The notes beneath the pieces were generated by a model. The model was not told where the DNA came from. It saw only the letters and a list, made by a program, of their open reading frames with translations, and searched no databases. Shown in pieces: positions 53,478 to 64,000 of a DNA stretch of 64,000 bases. The DNA is from Sphagnum compactum (taxonomy: Eukaryota; Bryophyta; Sphagnopsida; Sphagnales): contig OZ234497.1 of NCBI GenBank assembly GCA_965153455.1, forward strand, positions 7,874,001-7,938,000, read 5' to 3'. A program made the position numbers and the translations under genes. Within the stretch, counting starts at the first letter, position 1. Each line of letters begins with the position of its first letter.

Positions 53478-56400
53478 TCATTTGTCAGCTTGCTTCTTTG
53501 ATCTTCGACCAGCTCCTGACGATGGGTGTTGTAAGGGTGGAATTGATGGCTCCCTCACATATGGGTAAGGAGGAAGTCGAGCTGCTCTTGTACTCGACCC
53601 AGCAGCTGGGTCATGTGACATGCTAGACATATAAGAAGAAGAGCTGTTGTAGTTCACACAGGATTTTCTGCACGCATTTTTGGGTCTGCTATAGGTACGA
53701 TGTAGTGTTGCAGCTCCTGCAGCAGGTCCATCATCATGCTCCTCCTCCTCCACATCCTCATCATCCATTGATGCTGAATTGCTGGAAGGTGGTCTTGCAG
53801 CTGCAGCAGTGATATTGGGGGGAGCTAGAACTGCAGCTGCATCATCCTTTGCAGCAGGTTGTGCCTCATCAACTGCTAGAAGCTGTGATGGGAAGTCTGT
53901 TGACCTTCGAGCTTGATGATGAGCAGCAGCTACTTCTGTACTTACAAGCCCTGCTGCACATTTTGAAGATCTATTCCTCCTCTGAGTCCATATTGATCTT
54001 CTATTGGTTGTGCAAAACATTTCTCCCTCCCTTGGCAGACTACTTGGGACTGTTGTGTGTTCAAGCACAGAGTCTGCAGAATATACAGGAAAAAATGAAA
54101 AAGTAGTGATTCCAATGCATCAAGAAGCTTGACAAGATATGTTGCAGATGCATGAGATGGTGCCAAATTACATCACATGGTTTCTCAGGGAACAAAGCTT
54201 TTGTATAATATACCTTCATGTTGTTGTACCTTCAACCTTTTAGCTGATGATTCAATCCTGCGAGAGGAGTATTGCCAGTCAAGATCCACCTTTGCACTAT
54301 CTTCTGAACCATAGTCTGATCCTTCTGGTGAGAGATTAGGAGTACCAGAGTTCAGAAGAAATTTTAAGCTTGGTTTCCTCCTGGATTTGTTTAAGCGTGA
54401 AGCTGCAAAAATAGCACACCCAATTAGGATAAACATGATGAATGACATGATGCCATGATCATGATAGTAATCACATGAACTCTGATGTTCAGGAATTTAT
54501 TATATATGTGATTTATGGACATGCAGAGATAGTTTCATCATGCAATTTCTGTTTTGGATCAGACCCCTTTGGATCTTGAAACCTTTTGGATATGATCAAA
54601 ACATTTATCAAAAGTCTAAGCAATTTTTCTGGCAAGAACAACTTAGAATTTGAACCAGAAGAAAAAGGTTCACAAACTTCTAATAGATGTGTGCATAGAA
54701 GAAGCTAGAACTCCAAAACCTGCAAACTGCAGATTTTCAAACTTATAAGACAAGCTAGAACTCAAGTAATTATAACAAAAGTAGAAATTTTAGCTGAGGA
54801 TTTGAGAAGAGCAAATATTCATGAGCCAAGTGCAAATCTCAAACTTGGATTCCAAGCTACTATTAGAGCATTTTCAAGTGTTATTAAATATTGAAACATG
54901 CAGATTGGGCCACAGATCTGGAATGCTGATAACTCACCTAATGGAGCGCTGCGCTGCAATCTGCTAACTTCATCATGCTGCAGCCTGTTAATCCTGGTTG
55001 AAGCTTCCTCAACCTGCACCTCCACAGTGTAATTTGTGACCCATGATCAGCTCTTAGAAATTATTTTTCTTGATGGAATGCAAAAATCAAGTCTGAATTT
55101 TGAGCTAAATTAACTGTATGATCTCCTAGGGTGGAAGTTTGGTTCATGATCAGCTGAATGTAGTCACCAATTAATCAACAATCTCCACGTATATATATAT
55201 GTATTATGAATGGTAAGTAGTAGATCATGAGCAGCTACACGTGCATTCCTGTACATCTTGAAAAGATCTTCTTGAGAAGTTCAGGTCTTTGCAAGTCTTT
55301 TCACTGTGATCAGATGATGCCTTTCTGCCTCTTTTGTCTATGAATGTAGGTCCAATAGTGCTAAGTTTGAACTTCTGGAAATGAGAACAACAATCATACA
55401 GTTCCTATGTATAAGAACTGAAGGAAGGAAAGGTGGTGGATTGAAAATGGCAGTATTTAATTAAAAGACATTGACAAGGAAGTTCAGTGGTACCTTATTC
55501 TTGCCTTCCTCATCATCTGAGCTAGAAAGAACTATTATGGGTATATCAGTGCTCAGTCCTGGCAGTGGATCACGTGTAGAAACTGGGCAGCCTGCAGGAA
55601 TGTTTCTTCTCATAGCTGCAACTTCAGCTGGATCAGTAGCACTCTCATGTAACTGCAAAAGAAGAAGATCCACAGTGATTATCAATTGTAAATGTGCATC
55701 TCAACTGATCTTGAACCAAACCAAGCAGAGCTGATCATTTCCGAATTCCTAATTTCCTAGTTGCACTTGAAGCTGATCAAGAAGTCCTTTTATACACAAA
55801 GGTGATCAGTAAAATAATTTATCAATAATCACACACTTACTGGTCCAAAAAAATTGTTAAATGACATTTCCTGATTAATTTTTATTGATGGGCGACTCTT
55901 GAAATCTTAATTATTTGACTTTCCAAATCTCAACCCAAATTTCTTGTGGGTGGAGTTTGCACATGCAGGTAGTTAGGTGCATATATAAGCAGAAGACAAG
56001 TTATTAACTACTTTTTTTTTGGAACATAGTTTTGTACTATGGATTAAACATCATGAGTTATATATATTACCAAGCGATCAAGCTCTTGGATAATAATAAA
56101 TATATAACTAATTTTATTAATTTCTGCAAGTCTGAGTACAACATCTTAATAAGTTTTCAGTGCATTTGATCTCTTGACATAATTTCTTGACTTTGAAGCT
56201 TCTGTAAAACCTCCTACTACTCGCTGCTGCTGAGCTGCAGGTCATAAAATTTCAAAGACATCTCAAAACAGTCCAGAAAAAATTAATTTCCCAGAAAACA
56301 TCATTTCTGCATGACTATTATAAGCATCCTAATTTCACCACATCCACATTTGTACGAGGTTATAATCCTAATTCTGGATATAAATTACTCTCTCTAATTC

Positions 56401-59228
56401 TGAATCAACTAAATAATTTGGTGTGTAATTGTAATAGATCTCCACTCGTAGTGGTGAACACATGATACAATAATTATTTATTGTATTTATCCTAATTACA
56501 ATAATAGTTACTTAAACATAACATGATTACAGCAGTTCATTCCAGGGTAATTATTAATGATCCAAGAGCTATATTCTTCCTTCTGATTTTTGTAACAGGT
56601 GAAGTTTTTGTGCTGGGGAGAAACTAGATCTGTTTCTGCAGCAGTGGTGCAATTTTGCATTTCTGATTTTTGCTAAGAGATCTGATGTGGTCGAGCTCTA
56701 ATTACCTCAATGGAATTTTCTCTTGGAGCTGGACGTGGTCTTGTGGCAGAGCATTTGGTCCTCAGGGGGATATTGGATCTTATGCAGCGCTCATGTGGCT
56801 GCTGCTCCTTGGACACATGATGGACTTCCTCGGCTGCTTTTTGTTGCGGTGATCCTGGATAGCACATTGCAGAAAAAGGGATCAAGAACTTAGAACATGA
56901 CTCAATGGACTTGCTGCAGACTCACAATTGATTCTTAAGTATGTGAGTGTATGCATGCATACAGGAAGTGCACATGCATGAGATCATCAGTCACCGCATT
57001 CCATCATGTGCATGTTTGACATTAGATGCAGGTCCCTAGGACTTGAAGACAATTTTTGTACCTGTAGCTGCTGCTGGAGCAACAGGAGTGTCGATGTCAT
57101 GCACATCATGATGATGAAGTTCATGGGTATCATGATATGGTTCATGGGTAAGTCTATGTGCTGCAGGAGAGTTGATGAGATTGACAGGCGCTGCCGCCTG
57201 CAGCAACTGTTGTTCATGTTCTTCTTCTGCCGGTTCATCCACATGATCATGGGGTGATGCAGCCTCCGGATTCTTATGGATTAAGGATGCTTCCAAGCTT
57301 TCCAGCACCCTGGTGGTAGGAGCTACTGCAGCTTCTTCTTCTGCCGGATTCATGAGGTCAGCCATCGGTCTCATCTTGGGTTCGCCCGAGGCCTCATGAA
57401 GCTGGCCGACAACAAAGTTTCTCTCTGGTGCTGCTGCAACTGTATGTATGTCGACGCTAGCGGCGACAAACAACTCTTGACGGGTAGCTGAGGCCGACTG
57501 CACTTCCAGAGACCTCTCCGATCCGGCCGCCTCATGAAGCTCGATAACAAAGTTGCTCTCTTCTGCTGCAACTGTATTTATATCGATGCGGGCAGCAACA
57601 ACCTCTTGATGGGTATCTGACGCCGACTGGAAAGCTTCGAGAGAGCTCTCCGATCCGGCCGCCTCATGAAACTCGACAACAAAGTTGCTCTCTTTTGCTG
57701 CAACTGTATTTATATCGATGCGGGCAGCAACAACCTCTTGATGGGTATCTGAGGCCGACTGGAAAGCTTCGAGAGAGCTCTCCGATCCGGCCGCCTCATG
57801 AAGCTCGACAACAAAGTTGCTCTCTTCTGCTGCAACTGTATTTATATCGATGCGGGCAGCAACAACCTCTTGATGGGTATCTGACGCCGACTGGAAAGCT
57901 TCGAGAGAGCTCTCCGATCCGGCCGCCTCATGAAGCTCGACAACAAAGTTGCTCTCTTCTGCTGCAACTGTATTTATATCGATGCGGGCAGCAACAACCT
58001 CTTGATGGGTATCTGACGCCGACTGGAAAGCTTCGAGAGAGCTCTCCGATCCGGGCGCCTCATGAAGCTCGACAACAAAGTTGCTCTCTTCTGCTGCAAC
58101 TGTATTTATATCGATGCGGGCAGCAACAACCTCTTGATGGGTATCTGACGCCGACTGGAAAGCTTCGAGAGAGCTCTCCGATCCGGCCGCCTCATGAAGC
58201 TCGACAACAAAGTTGCTCTCTTCTGCTGCAACTGTATTTATATCGACCCCGGCAGCAACAACCTCTTGATTGGTATGTGAGGCCGACTGGAAGCCTTCGA
58301 GAGAGCTCTCCGATCCGACCGCCTCATGAAACTCGACAACAAAGAATCTATCGATGCCGGCAGCGACAATCTCTTGATGGGTAGACGCCGCCTGCACAGC
58401 TTTGAGAGAGCTCTCCGATCCGGCTACCTCATGAGGCTGGACAAGAAAGTTTCTCTCTGCTGCTGCTGCAACTTGATCTATATCGACGTCGGCCGCGACA
58501 ACCAGCTCTTGATGGGTATGAGATGAGGCCAACTGCAGTTCGAGAGAGATCTCCGATCCGGCAGCCTCATAAAGCTGGACAACAAAGTTTCTCTCTGCAG
58601 TAACTGTGTTTATATCGACGCCCCGGGCGACTGGAACCTCTCGATGGCTATAGGCCAACTGCAATTCGAGAGAGCTCTCGGATGCGGCTTCCTCATGAAG
58701 CTGGATAACAAAGTTTCTCACTGCAACTGAGTTTATACCGAAGGAGGCAACGACATCCTCGTGATGGGTAGAGGCCAAATGCAGTTCGAGATCGCTCTCC
58801 GATAAGGGGGCTACCGCGACAACCTCTCCATGGGTAGAAGCCGACTGCACTTCGAGGGAGCTCTCCGATCCTCTAAAGTCTGCAACGAAGTATTCACTGC
58901 TATTAGCCGCCGGAGTGGTATTCAGGTCAAGATGAAGCCTCATAGTACGCGGGAAGTGCAGTTGGTATTGTGGAATCATATTGTTGCTAACCATCTGCAG
59001 CTGGTCGGGATGGAATACGGGAATATTCGAGGACGAATCTCGAGGAGCTTGTCCCGCGAAGAGTTGTCTTCTTTCCGACTGCAGGTTATAAGAGCCTACT
59101 ATATTATAATCCGCACTCGGGGGACGGCGTCGCAGGCCATCATTTCGACGTTGCCGGGCAAGCTTGTCGATCATGCAGTACTTGAAAGTGAGAGGCAGCT
59201 CCTCTTTTCGTCGACGTCGTGGAGCCAT
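53478..59228 (-). CDS. EAR-repeat nuclear protein, paralogue B (unrecognised family)
   Basis: Tandem paralogue of the gene at 35736-41359 with the same six-exon structure: 57062-59228, 56706-56854, 55494-55652, 54938-55013, 54214-54402 and 53478-54073; 1111 aa. Every splice junction and phase matches A, and coding length differences are whole codons. Exon 1 has twelve repeat units (residues 121-615): one SLELQL-type unit fewer than A but two more SLEAFQ-type units. LxLxL motifs stand at 98-102, 147-151, 187-191 and 229-233. The IPIIVLSSSDDEE motif and the basic C-terminus are kept. The exon 1 donor is CAG|GTAC, near consensus; reading through would stop after eight codons. Two intact copies after clear indel divergence outside the exons argue for coding constraint. 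Function unknown; a corepressor-recruiting nuclear role is inference. Confidence 0.8.
57384..58868 (-). repeat. Coding minisatellite in gene B (132-bp units)
   Basis: Encodes residues 121-615 of paralogue B. Six consecutive 44-residue units of the SLEAFQ/SLEGFQ type are nearly identical at DNA level, against four in paralogue A. The flanking divergent units are shared with A. Because the period is a multiple of three, the antisense strand also stays open over about 690 bp (57695-58384), which is a by-product. Confidence 0.95.
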
Positions 59229-61114
59229 AATTTCCTGTGTGTGTAAAGGACGTACTCGAAAGTAATATAGCTACAGTTTTGCAACCGTGCTTTCTCTCCA
59301 AAGAGTTTCCGGGGATCCTCTCAACTCCTCTCGACTTTCTCCCAAGTCCAGCAACAGGTGACCTGAAATCGACAACCTTCTTCTTGTCAGCCAAATCATC
59401 CCAACACCACAAATACATATCAACATATCACCATGTGCGTATTAAGGAGTCCTGATTTGATTTCATACGTAGTCGTCGCTGCCATATTCCTCTGTCTAAA
59501 CTTTCAACAAAACAAAGGAGTAGTGAATGTCGAACTTGGTCTCTCTCTCTCTCGGAGAAAAAAGCAAAACTATAAACTGGGGCTAAAATCCTGAAAAAAC
59601 CCCACGACTTTGGAACGGGGCTCTAGAATGCAACAAAGTACAAGCACAGAGAGGGAGGAGAGAGAAAGAGTGGGAGAGACGAGAGACAGAGACAGTTTTC
59701 TACGAACGTCGGAGCAAAAGGGTTGTTGCTGTAAGACGAGGTCAAGCTCTCGTGAGTTGCAACTTAATACCTGGAAAAACAACAGAAAGAAACAAAGCCT
59801 TAGGACATTAACTAAGAAACCGTCGCAACAGACAAAGAAAGGGAGATCGTAGACAAGTATTGCATGATTGTTTATATCTCCCGGGAGTGTGAGCACGTGA
59901 GATTTCGTTTTGCAACTGAGAAGTAGTAGTTCTATACATGTGTACAACAACATTAGAGCTTCAAACATATGAATCTCTTTGTCTATCTACAAAACCACCA
60001 GTGCAGCTCGCCTATACACAACATGAACGAGCTTAGCAGCTTCTTCACCTGTCCAAGCAACGGGTCCAAGCCAACAGAGCAAGTTACGAACACGTGAGGC
60101 TTGTCTGGTACGCACAATCGAGAGCGGAAAACACAACAGTTCGGTAAACAAACAGAAAATCTCTAAAACTACACAGCAAAAATTTACATATGCTAATACG
60201 TTGGACGTCTTCAAGACTTGCACGTCCAAAACGCTAATTCCAGGGGGGCATGCAACACTTCTCCTACAAGACTGGAAAAAAACGATTGAAAATCAGAGAT
60301 GGCTCGACCAGAGGAGAAAAAAACACTCGTAGAGAGAGATTTAAAGGGAATGTAGGATTACATACTTCCACACTGCAAGGCCACAGACAGAGCGACACCA
60401 ACCGCAGCCACAAAAACACACATACAACACATACAGAGATTATATCGTGTGATAACAAAATACTGTGCAAAGAGGGAGAGCACAAGTACACGAACCTTGT
60501 AAAGAGGAGTGTGTGTGAGAGAGAGATGTTTTGCCCCCAAAAAAAAGTGCGGAAGTGGGAGCGCCGGGATTCGCCCTAAGAACAAACCTCCAAAACAAAA
60601 CACACTGAGGAATCAGGAAAAGGAAGGAATGAAGGAAGAGAGAGAGCAGAAGAGCACGAAGAGGAAGAAAAGGACACTTTTGAAATTTTCTTTTTGTAGG
60701 GAGGCCCTTTTTATTTTTTTGGTTAGCCAACTATTTTTTTAAAGAAACCAAAGAGTAGGTATGTTTACCAGTGTTGTCCGGTTCCGCTTTTGGGCCAATT
60801 CCATTTCTGGGGCCGGTTAGCAGATACGTGGAACATTGGTCGTAAATTTTGAGCAAAAAATTCCGGAACCATAACTGGAACCAGCGTCAGAACCAAAATC
60901 AAGAACTGACCTCCGGCTAGAACTGGACCTGGAACCAGAATTGACCCCAAAACTTAGTTTGTATAGGTTTTGGTCCTTCATTTTATTTTTATATATGAAT
61001 TGGGGTTAGACATGTTAATTTGAAAAAAAAATTGGGTACGCAATTTTTTGAACAGTAAATTTAGTGTGGGATGGGGAAAGGGGGTGGCAAAGGCATCTAG
61101 TTGTTATTTTTTTT
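59229..61114. other. Upstream region of gene B
   Basis: Counterpart of 41360-43450: presumed promoter and 5' leader with GA/CT tracts, one copy of the 171-bp unit, then GGAACC/GAACTGG words at 60770-60970. No recognised gene. Confidence 0.45.
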
Positions 61115-62799
61115 GAATTTTTTCTAAGTTTTTTTTAATGTTGTTTACAAACAAGGTTTAAGGGTCCAACCACTCTATTAGTAGTCGCACGTGCCCCTTA
61201 GACCACTACTTTATTCTTAGAATCTTCTTGGAATTTTTTTAATACATCTTTCAAAAAACTATTAAATATCTTTAAAGTTTTCTTAATACTATAATTTAAA
61301 AGTGTATATTAAAAAAAATCCAAAAATATGTCATTAAAAAAATATTTTCAAATTGTGCTTTTAGTGTCAAAATTGCTTTAAACTATTTTTATGCATCTTC
61401 TAAACAATGGTTACAAGAGGTTAAAAGTCCTTATATTTTTCACTCATTAGATTGATTCAAAATTTTTATGACATGTACATAATGTATTCACAATAAAAAT
61501 TTTATAAAAAATTATTCTATTTTCTTATTATTATTTTACAATCCAAAATTCAAAAAAATTAAGTAGTGCTTACGACTACTTTTGGTACATGTTGATATGA
61601 TTGCACCCTTAGGTCTTAGGGTTTATTTTGTTTGAAAAGAGGCTTTATGGTTTAAGGTTTTGTTGATCTCTACTATGGTTAAAGGTTTTGTTGTTTTTTA
61701 TTAAGGTTTAAGGTGTTTATTATTTGTGGAAACATCTATATTTTGTTTATATTTTTCTATTTGTGTTTTGTTTTGCAACATCATGTCCTTGATAAAAGGC
61801 ATTGGAAGATTGATATGGGAGAGGTAGGAACATGTGGTTAAATCTGGTAAGGTGCTTGCAATTTCATTCAGCATCTTCCTTGATCCAAAGTATCACCGAG
61901 TTAAGGTTGTTGGTGATGAAGTAGCCTTCCGATCGTTATCAATTGAACTTGGGAAGGTTATTTGAAAATATGAAGTATGATCTATTGACGAGGAACAACA
62001 AATGTTAACATAAGTAATATGAACCTAATTATCCATTTGGTGTTAATCTTCAATTTGGATATTTTTGTAGTCGCAACTTTTTCATCAAAGGGTGTTCTGC
62101 ACTCTACAATGTTGATATTGAAGAGTTTAGTTTAAGATCATTACCTATTGGTGTTGTTTTTAGGTTTTGTTACGGAGCTTCAAAAAAATAGCACATATAT
62201 ACTACTAAATGTTCAATAGATCACCATCATCTTGTAGTTGATTGTCTTGTTGATGATGTCATTTCCACTTACAAAAAGTTAATTTGGTGTCGTCCTACCA
62301 AATGGCCTAATGACAAGCCTAGGCCACATCCACTTTTTCTTATAAACTAAGCTTAAGTGGGGGGCATCAAATTAGATGTGGTTTACAACATTTACAATTG
62401 GTTGCAATCAAGGTGACAACACATTATGGTGGTACATTTTGGGTAAGAAAATGTATTCTCTTATTGGTACATGAACTTCATTATTTTGGGGGCACATTTT
62501 TTTTCATTTCATCTAGCATTTTGAAAAACACATAAAATGGATTTTTGATACAAAGCTTCCAACACAATTCTTGTTACCTTTCAAATGATAGTGTTTTTTC
62601 AACAAACTTTTATGTATTCACACATTTATGCTTCTTTGAATGAAAAACCTATCTAGATGTTTTTCGTAACATCACATTAGTGTAATTCTTTATATAGAAT
62701 TGAAATTGGACAATGAATTCATATGTAATAAGAGATATATAAGCATATTGGCACAAATTGAATTCAATAAACATAAATTAGCACGATTTGAAATGTCTA
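61115..62799. other. AT-rich spacer, no gene
   Basis: Very AT-rich to about 61600, then short broken frames (for example near 61850-62340) with no recognised product; probably decayed transposon DNA. Confidence 0.4.
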
Positions 62800-63770
62800 A
62801 AACACAATAAAGATACATCCATGAGCTCTCTTAACATGTACATGGTAATGGTTATTAATTTGTAAAAGCGTAATATGTGAATCCAGTGCAACTATACATA
62901 TAGAGACTAAAACATGGGACACAATAAGCATACCAAGAAATTGAGCAATTTTGACATAGTGGATAGACCTAAAGCAACTAAATACTGATGTTGCTCCATC
63001 TACTTCACCTTTGCCATGCTTCATGGCAAAATGATTCCAAAGGATCTGACAGCTTGATGGAAACTACACACTGACTATTAGGTTATGGTACCTCCCCAAA
63101 AAGTACCAAACCCTAGCACTTTTAAATTGACCAGAACAACCATCATTCCAAACAATGTGGTGTTTAAGTTGACACCATTTAGATTTAAGAAACTCCCAAT
63201 TTTGAAAGCATGCTAGACAAACGAGGTATTGTGTTCTTTCTCATTAGATATGTAGTAGTGAACTTCTTTTAGGATTCTAGACCCATCTATGATTGGGTCA
63301 TATTCTAGGTTATGTCGATATGTAACATGAACCAACATTGTAATTTGAAATGAAAACCAATGCATGTACTGGATCTCATTTTGAACCTTCATGGCATAAT
63401 TCTCTGAGAAATCTATACATGAGAGTATGGTGTTTTTAGGTATGTGTTTCAGAATTCCCTTAAACTCTTTCTCTTGCTAATGAACTACAAAATTATGAAA
63501 CACAAAATTTGAAATAAAGTTGAGGTTTCAAGTATTATATCAAGTCAATTGGAGTTGTATCATTGTACATCACCCTATTGACCTTCTTTTCTCGACCATT
63601 AGTAGTTGTACCCACAACCTCATGGCCAATGTTACGCCATTATGTCTTCCTATGGTTAACCAACTCTTCTGGATAGACTTGAAGCAACTAAATACCACAT
63701 CTAGGGCAGTCACCCATGATGCACTCCCTTTTATGGAACTCAATTGTCTTTTCTTTGGAGCGTAATATTG
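62800..63770 (-). pseudogene. Broken transposable-element protein (HGKGEVDGA type)
   Basis: Reading on the minus strand from 63770: CIMGDCPRCG, then EELVNHRKT and GHEVVG, VQNEIQYMHWFSFQITMLVH, a DG-C-GQFKSAR-like stretch around 63110-63170, and KHGKGEVDGA at about 62993-63022. This order recalls a transposon-encoded protein widespread in eukaryotic genomes, with conserved QF+SA and HGKG..DG motifs. At least three frameshifts or stops separate the pieces, so it is inactive. The superfamily is not assigned. Confidence 0.5.
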
Positions 63771-64000
63771 ATTTCCATAATGAGGTCAATGCCTTAGGGA
63801 TCTGAAGGTGGGTAGTAAAACATTACTCACTTGATGTAGTGTTTAGTTAGGTTTGCATACATTCTCACACTTACAAACACAATAACTGTGGACATCATTT
63901 CCTTTGGCTTACATAGTGTCCAGACCAATTCTAAGCTCATTGAGTTCAATGTGGTACCAACAGGTGCATGTATTCCACTCCTTTAGTCTTTTAATGAACT

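Larger units (their letters stand above)
45886..61114 (+). repeat. Segmental duplication, copy B (about 15.2 kb)
   Basis: Direct repeat of 27446-43450 with the same internal order: LINE 5' part, repeat DNA, inverted gene fragment, full gene, and upstream region. It is shorter mainly through lacking blocks present in A (near A positions 31670-31760, 32945-33356, 34957-35200, 35522-35607 and 42871-43041), partly offset by a longer coding minisatellite in its gene. Confidence 0.95.

Noticed and set aside
57695-58384. 229-codon plus-strand frame across the minisatellite of gene B
   Set aside because: It is the antisense of a 132-bp in-frame repeat, so it stays open automatically. The minus strand has the conserved six-exon gene.
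61600-61740. Telomere-like TTTAGGG repeats
   Set aside because: Only scattered AGGGTTTA and AGGTTTAAGG words occur, with no regular tandem period.
12266-64000. CRISPR array or bacterial operon features
   Set aside because: The repeats are either coding minisatellites, long tandem units or transposon relics, and the genes have spliceosomal introns, so this is eukaryotic DNA.

Overview
This is a stretch of land-plant nuclear genome. The evidence is GT-AG introns, a ROP/RAC GTPase, a plant SWAP70-type PH/coiled-coil protein, a DUF674 protein, and remnants of Ty1/copia and LINE retrotransposons. The ROP sequence and the short introns of the left-hand genes (about 140-620 bp) suggest a non-flowering plant such as a bryophyte or lycophyte, but the species cannot be fixed from the sequence.

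Layout. 1-9000 is a gene island on the minus strand: the 5' six coding exons of a ROP GTPase (62-2172, last exon(s) beyond the left edge) and, 3.3 kb upstream, a SWAP70-like gene (5452-8180). 9000-12265 is a decayed Ty1/copia element on the plus strand. 14520-16125 is a three-exon DUF674 gene on the plus strand. 16126-20394 holds little beyond one orphan exon-like block. 20395-20674 is a frameshifted ubiquitin-like relic. 20675-25650 is AT-rich repeat DNA with a large imperfect inverted repeat.

The right half is dominated by a direct segmental duplication of about 15-16 kb: copy A 27446-43450 and copy B 45886-61114, separated by 2.4 kb. Each copy carries the 5' part of a LINE, then several kb of non-coding repeats, then an inverted partial copy of a gene on the plus strand, then a complete six-exon gene on the minus strand. 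The two complete genes (A 35736-41359, about 1070 aa; B 53478-59228, about 1111 aa) are intact, with the same splice phases and only in-frame coding indels. I do not recognise the family. The large first exon encodes 11 (A) or 12 (B) tandem units of about 44 residues, and several early units contain an LxLxL (EAR-like) core. A later exon has a SUMO-interaction-like hydrophobic/acidic motif, and basic clusters suggest a nuclear protein. This pair is the best candidate for something undescribed. The inverted partial copies lie tail-to-tail with the full genes, so read-through could give hairpin RNA.

61115-64000 is AT-rich, with a broken transposable-element protein on the minus strand near the right edge.

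All gene models here were spliced by eye from reading frame, splice dinucleotides and phase. Exon coordinates are given so they can be checked against transcripts.
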